In this document: positions 20,027 through 25,000 of the stretch, one piece after another
Layout of the letters: the number at the start of each line of letters is the position of its first letter
Numbering within the stretch: the first letter of the stretch is position 1
Source: Owenia fusiformis
Taxonomy: Eukaryota; Annelida; Polychaeta; Sabellida; Oweniidae
Length of the DNA: 25,000 nt
Direction of reading: 5' to 3'
NCBI GenBank assembly: GCA_903813345.2
Contig: CAIIXF020000251.1
Location: 1 to 25,000 of the forward strand
The notes under the pieces: model-generated
The model's input: the letters and a program-made list of their open reading frames with translations, nothing else
What the model was told of the DNA's origin: nothing
Database searches by the model: none
Program-made: the position numbers and the translations under genes

Positions 20027-20230
20027 GGTTTGGTCATTTGAGGATGTTGGTGCACGGTCTAAATATTAGCATTACACAGGTAATGCATCTATTTTTAAGC
20101 CGAACTCAGGTATCCATTCCTAAATATGTCTCTCTTGACATACATCATCTATCATCAAGCACGACTTCACCATATACACGGCGTCGGTCCTGAAAAATGT
20201 ACTCGAGCAAAATCTATATCAAGGTGGCGA

Positions 20231-20520
20231 TCGAGAGAGTCCTCCGAAGATTGGCCGTATTCTTGTCATCTTCCAACGGCGAATGAACATTGTTAGAGCC
20301 ATATCCTTTACATCGTGGTAAGCCACACCCTCTCCATCCATATCCTTCTGGATAGGCCTTTACTATCCCTTGGAATACCTCTCTCTCGAGAGAGTCCTCC
20401 GAAGATTGGCCGTATTCGAATGAACATTGTTAGAGCCACAGCCTTAACATCTTGGTAAGCCACACCCTCTCCATCCATATCCTTCTGGATAGGCCTTTAC
20501 TATCCCTTGGAATACCTCTC
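20231..20520. repeat. Tandem segmental duplication, about 155 and 135 bp
   Basis: Copy 1 is 20231-20385 and copy 2 is 20386-20520. Both open with TCGAGAGAGTCCTCCGAAG and end with GGAATACCTCTC. Copy 2 lacks about 18-20 bp found in copy 1 (TTGTCATCTTCCAACGGC) and differs at a few positions around the middle. The last 80 or so bases are nearly identical, including a small hairpin TATCC-TTCT-GGATA. The unit has no recognised function or coding potential. The copies abut directly, consistent with unequal exchange or replication slippage. Confidence 0.9.
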
Positions 20521-23402
20521 GAGCATTACACGCGTGAGAGAAAGAGGAGCTCTGATAAATCAGAATGACGAATGGCAGTCAGTGACTATGTACTTTCCAA
20601 CGACATGATGGGCCCCGATCAACGACTCCTTCGTAGTCTCCAGTGTTCCCCTTTGCCATAGGTTCTTTGGAAGAGAGCTTTAATGTTAGGCCTAATAATA
20701 GGTTCCGGGCCATTGAATACTCTCCCAGGGGATGCTATTGATGGCGCAACAAGTGATTAACATTTTGAGATTGGTTCTCACTATTTCAACGATTTCATTT
20801 TTCGAACGTTCAATCAAATAGACCTTGTCTAAGTCCATGGTTTAATCCTTTTCTTCGTGAAAATGGAATATACAGTATACCACCAAATATCCCATTATCA
20901 TATAATAAGTCAGCGACCCTCAATTTATGATTTGCCATTCTGTCAGTAGCAAGCCTACTTTTTGATTTAGGTTTTCGACATAGGTTTTTGGTGTAGCTAC
21001 AAGTAAAACATTTTTATAAAGCCTGATCTAGTGGTTCACTATTTTGGACCACCCTGTTCCACTGTCTTAATAATAGGACATCTCGCAGGCTCAATTTCCT
21101 ATTTCAAAAATTTTGATATTCCTAAATCCTGATCCATTTACATAAAAGTGGAAGCAAAGAGACTGTAATATATTTGAGGTAGTTTTGGCCCAAGTCTGTG
21201 AAAAAGTGAAATACACAGGGGATACATCTAGTTGAAAGCCCATGGTTTGAGGCACCCTTCACCAAATCATGCTAATGTCCCCGGGTAATTCTTGCTTGTA
21301 TTTAAAAAAAGAGATTAGAGATGTTCGATAAAGATGAAGAAGAAATGTCTATATTCAGTCGAGGGGACTTTCAACCTAAAAATAGTTTTAAAACCTAGTT
21401 TTAACAAATTAAATCATGATCACACCCTTTGGATTCTTTATAAAGTGACGTTATTTTCAAAAAGTTACTCTTAACACATATACATTTCTTGTCTCTGTTT
21501 CCGCAGTCTTTAATATAAGATGATTGACCTAATTTCAACTACAAACTGTACTTCGTAATTGGATTTTACCCAATCAGGATCGAAGCATCACCTATAGGAG
21601 ACACATAGAACCTGGCCCTGGTCCTTCTTAGCGCAAAAGGCCAAGTGACCGGAAAACGCGTATATATATAGACCGTGTCATGAAAGAATCCGATCGTCGT
21701 AGGTTTGACGAAACAAAGCTGCCCAATGAGAGATTACCCAAAGTGGTATTGGTTCATTTAGATCAAGAAGACTTTTACCATATACATGTACATATAGCTA
21801 GTTGTAAGCCATTCGACGTTAAATATTTGTTTAACGTCTCATCTTCCCTAAGATTGTGCCAAATTGGAAAACAAACAAAAATCTTGGATAAATACTCGTA
21901 ACAAATCCAAATGAGAATCGAAACTAGAAATTAAAATCAAACCAGTGGGCTAGCTAAACCTACACGATATAATCTTAACTTTGAACACTGTTGTCTTTGT
22001 TAATAAACGTTTACGTGAATTCTGAAGTGTATGCCATTTTATCGTGATCAGTCACTCTCTTCGTATGTTTATTCCAATGTAAAATGACATCAAATCCCTC
22101 GAGGGGAAATACAATAAATACAGGATTTGTTTGTTTCACCTCCAAAAGGAGATTTCCCCTCAAAAGGACGGTAATACAGTATATAAATAAAGTTGATTGG
22201 CCTTAACTAAAAATCAAAAATAGTACTTTTTGTACCTGAGGAAAAACCTCGCCTTCGGGAGGCAATGAAATAAATGGTATTCTCTTCACCAAAAGAGTCC
22301 CTCAGATTTAAGTTGATGTGGCTAATGACTTCTCGTAGATCTGGAGACAATCCACAACCCATCATTGTTTGTGCATAAATCAACACAATTAGGCAAAACT
22401 CCGAAAAAGCATTTGTTTTAATAACTATGGCAACCATTTAATTTTTGTTAATGCAACCACGACTTCAATTTTTAACAGTTTCTCAGAAAGACAAACTCTT
22501 GAAAATAAAAATAACAACCGACCAAACCACATCACTCGAGGACTCAGGGCCACTTGGGAAAACTGTCGTTCGTCACGTGGTTATGACGTGTGCATAAGGT
22601 TTCGGTGAATTCCAAGAGGAGTACCCACTTTCAGGCTCTATTCCATGGCAGAAAATATCATTTTTCTAAAACTAATATCACGATTTTACGTGGTGTCAAA
22701 CCGATGACCGTTCGAAGTAGAATAGGTGGTATCAGCAATCCTTGAGTGTACTCTTATGCATAGTGTTCAAAACATTCTGGTATCTATAGACAAGAAGGAG
22801 AGATCTAGAAATGAAATTCTCAACTGATTTGGGAGAGATACATTCTCTCCCTTCAGCTCTTGAGACAAGACAACAGAGGAGCGACTAGTTTCTTCTGGGC
22901 AATAACCAACCGGGTGGAAATAAGCAGAAACACGTGGACAGGCTATTGTTTTATCTCAATCATTTTTTTAACTTTATAATTTTTAATTTAGTCGGAGTAA
23001 TGAAACATAAACAATGTATTCAGTTTGGACTTCTCGAGACTCTTCTAAACGTCTTGTCTGAAATTGAGTTTTAAACGGTGAAACCCGCAAGGGAAGTGTT
23101 TTTTAACAATCGAAACAAAAAAATTATCACCCCTGTGCGCATGCATTTCCATATTTATGCTTGTTAGCTATCTTTTTTTCATTCATTCAAAACTTATGTT
23201 ATCTATTTTTTTTATTCATGTAGTATCGTTATCTCGTATAACATTTACAGGTTTGGCACTAAATACCCATAATAAGGGGCTATATCAGTGGAATCACAAT
23301 ACATAATGCATATTTGTTTATAGAAGCTCAATCACATTCAGACTAAATTGTTTTGCATCATTATGTAATAAGTTATAGTTGCATTGAATTGGAGAATTTC
23401 CT
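20521..23402. other. AT-rich intergenic DNA, no gene recognised
   Basis: Only short frames (76 codons or fewer) without protein-like features. Small inverted repeats occur, for example GAGGGGAAAT (22101-22110) with ATTTCCCCTC (22152-22161). No mobile-element boundaries or RNA genes recognised. Confidence 0.55.
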
Positions 23403-24534
23403 ACGGAAGGGACCATACAGAAAAGGGTATAGGGCGTCCACGATAAACGAGGAAGAACTATAGAGAAAAGGTTATACAGAGTGTCCACTATAAACAAGGA
23501 AATGTCCACACAGAAAAGGTTATACAGGGTGTCCACTATAAACAACGAAATGACGATACATAAAAAGATTATACAAGTGTCCACAATAAACAAGGAAAGA
23601 ACTATACAGGAAAGGTTATACAGAGTGTCCACAATAAACAAGGAAAGAACTATACAGGAAAGGTTATACAGAGTGTCCACTATAAATAAGGAAATATCCA
23701 CACAGAAAAGGTTATACAGGGTGTCCACCATAAACAACGAAATGACGATACATAAAAAGATTATACAAGTGTCCACAATAAACAAGGAAAGAACTATACA
23801 GGAAAGGTTATACAGAGTGTCCACAATAAACAAGGAAAGAACTATACAGGAAAGGTTATACAGAGTGTCCACTATAAATAAGGAAATATCCACACAGAAA
23901 AGGTTATACAGGGTGTCCACTATAAACAACGAAATGACGATACATAAAAAGATTATACAAGTGTCCACAATAAACAAGGAAAGAACTATACAGGAAAGGT
24001 TATACAGAGTGTCCACAATAAACAAGGAAAGAACTATACAGGAAAGGTTATACAGAGTGTCCACTATAAATAAGGAAATATCCACACAGAAAAGGTTATA
24101 CAGGGTTTCCACCATAAACAAGGAAATGGCGATACATAAAAATATTACAGGGCGTCCACTATAAACAAGGAAAGGACCATACAGAAAAGGTTATACAGGG
24201 TTTCCACTAGAAACAAGGAAAGATCCACGCAGAAAAGGTTATACAGGGTGTCTACTATAAGCAACGAAATGACGATATATTAAAAGATTATACAGGTCCA
24301 CAATAAACAAGGAAAGGACCATACAGGGCGTCCACTATAAACAAAGAAAGGACTATACAGAAAAAGTTATACAGGGTGTCCATTATAAACAAGGAAAGAT
24401 ATACACAGAAAAGGTTATACAGGGTGTCCCCTATAAACAACGGAAGGCCACACAGAAAATGTTAAACAGAGTGTCCACCATAAACAAGGAAATGAGGCTA
24501 CATAAAAAATATTATACAGGGCGTCCATAATAAA
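23403..24534. repeat. 48-bp minisatellite with a 192-bp higher-order repeat core
   Basis: About 23 tandem monomers of 48 bp, most opening with GTGTCCACTATAAACAAGG and closing with a GGTTATACAG-like word. From 23481 to 24104 four monomer types recur in fixed order A-B-C-C as a 192-bp unit (23481-23672, 23673-23864, 23865-24056, then a partial copy). Units 2 and 3 are almost identical. Monomers outside this core are more diverged and some have indels, for example near 24290 and 24320. Because 48 is a multiple of three and the monomer happens to lack stops in one frame on each strand, long repetitive frames exist on both strands (23481-24164 plus, 23318-24121 minus). They are by-products; the plus-strand one needs a GTG start and neither has a recognisable domain. 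Confidence 0.95.
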
Positions 24535-24535
24535 A

Positions 24536-25000
24536 CTCACTTGTACACATACCTATTTAGCAATATTTACTTGTAGGTTTATCTATTAAGTATGCTCACT
24601 TGTACGCTGATACCTATGAACAATATTTACTTGTACGTGTATCTATTAAGAATGGTCATTTGTAGGCGCACCTATTGGCAATGTTTACTTGCACATGTCC
24701 CTTTTAGCAATGCTTACTTTGAGGCGCACCTATGAGCAATGTTTACCCCCACGTGTACTTATTACGAAAGCTCACTTGAATCGTGCTTATAGTATCTGCA
24801 ATATTTACTTGCACGTGAATCTCTTAGAAATGCTCTCTTGTGTACAGTATGTGCATCTACTAGCATTGTTTAGTTGCACGTGTACCTATTAGTAATACTC
24901 ACTTATAGGCGTTCCTATTAGCAATATTTACTTGTACGTGTACCTATTAGTGATGCTTGCTTGTACACGTACCTATTGGCAATGCTTACTTGTATGTATA
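24536..25000. repeat. 29-bp minisatellite in an alternating 58-bp pattern, truncated by the window edge
   Basis: Roughly sixteen degenerate monomers of about 29 bp follow the scheme ACTTGTACGTGTACCTATTA followed by GCAATGTTT or a TGCTC ending. Monomers ending in ...ATATTT or ...TGTTT tend to alternate with those ending in ...TGCTC or ...TGCTT, so the dominant period is 58 bp. Several units carry 3-7-bp insertions, for example near 24790 and 24850. It abuts the 48-bp array with no spacer, shares no obvious sequence with it, and continues past base 25000. A 67-codon frame at 24689-24892 is a by-product. Confidence 0.9.

Noticed and set aside
19930-20193. 87-codon plus-strand frame
   Set aside because: Begins inside the 241-bp MITE and runs through its right end into flanking DNA. 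No protein-like features.
23403-25000. CRISPR-like array
   Set aside because: The units are contiguous tandem repeats with no unique spacers, in a clearly animal genome; they are minisatellites.

Overview
This window reads as nuclear DNA from an invertebrate animal. It is AT-rich, gene-poor and mostly non-coding, with small non-autonomous transposons, minisatellites, one eukaryotic tRNA gene with internal Pol III promoter boxes, and one intronless proneural transcription-factor gene. The only convincing protein gene is a neurogenin-type bHLH factor on the minus strand (15142-16110). Its bHLH sequence is bilaterian. A non-vertebrate deuterostome such as an echinoderm or hemichordate is my best guess, but the sequence alone does not settle the phylum.

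Layout. Positions 1-5900 hold no gene I can support; a short GC-rich island (about 3790-3905), a G-rich tract and a CAAC-rich microsatellite are the only clear structures. Positions 5910-6208 contain a 279-bp inverted-repeat element flanked by an exact 10-bp direct repeat. Positions 6468-6608 are an exact 48-bp repeat in 2.9 copies. A tRNA-Arg(ACG) gene lies at 7075-7147. Positions 7155-14870 are AT-rich non-coding sequence with a possible decayed tRNA-derived SINE (9456-9550), several hairpins and a GC-richer islet (12540-12715). The neurogenin gene has a TATA box about 90 bp upstream of its ATG, CCAAT boxes, and a CACGCGTG element of the type bound by Hes/Hey repressors. Farther upstream are a nuclear-receptor half-site cluster (17551-17585), an NRF1-like plus E2F-like pair with no visible gene (18364-18395), a 241-bp TTAA-flanked MITE (19782-20022) and a tandem segmental duplication (20231-20520). 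The last 1.6 kb (23403-25000) is two abutting minisatellites. One has 48-bp monomers organised into a 192-bp four-monomer higher-order repeat. The other has 29-bp monomers in an alternating 58-bp pattern and runs off the window edge.

How it fits together. Most of the window looks like the regulatory and intergenic surroundings of an isolated developmental gene, colonised by small mobile elements and tandem repeats. I found no operon, phage, defence system or CRISPR array, and no credible new multi-gene system. The best leads are the two short transposons with clean boundaries, the higher-order minisatellite, and the orphan promoter-like cluster. Apart from neurogenin, the open reading frames are short or are by-products of tandem repeats; I regard none as a gene.
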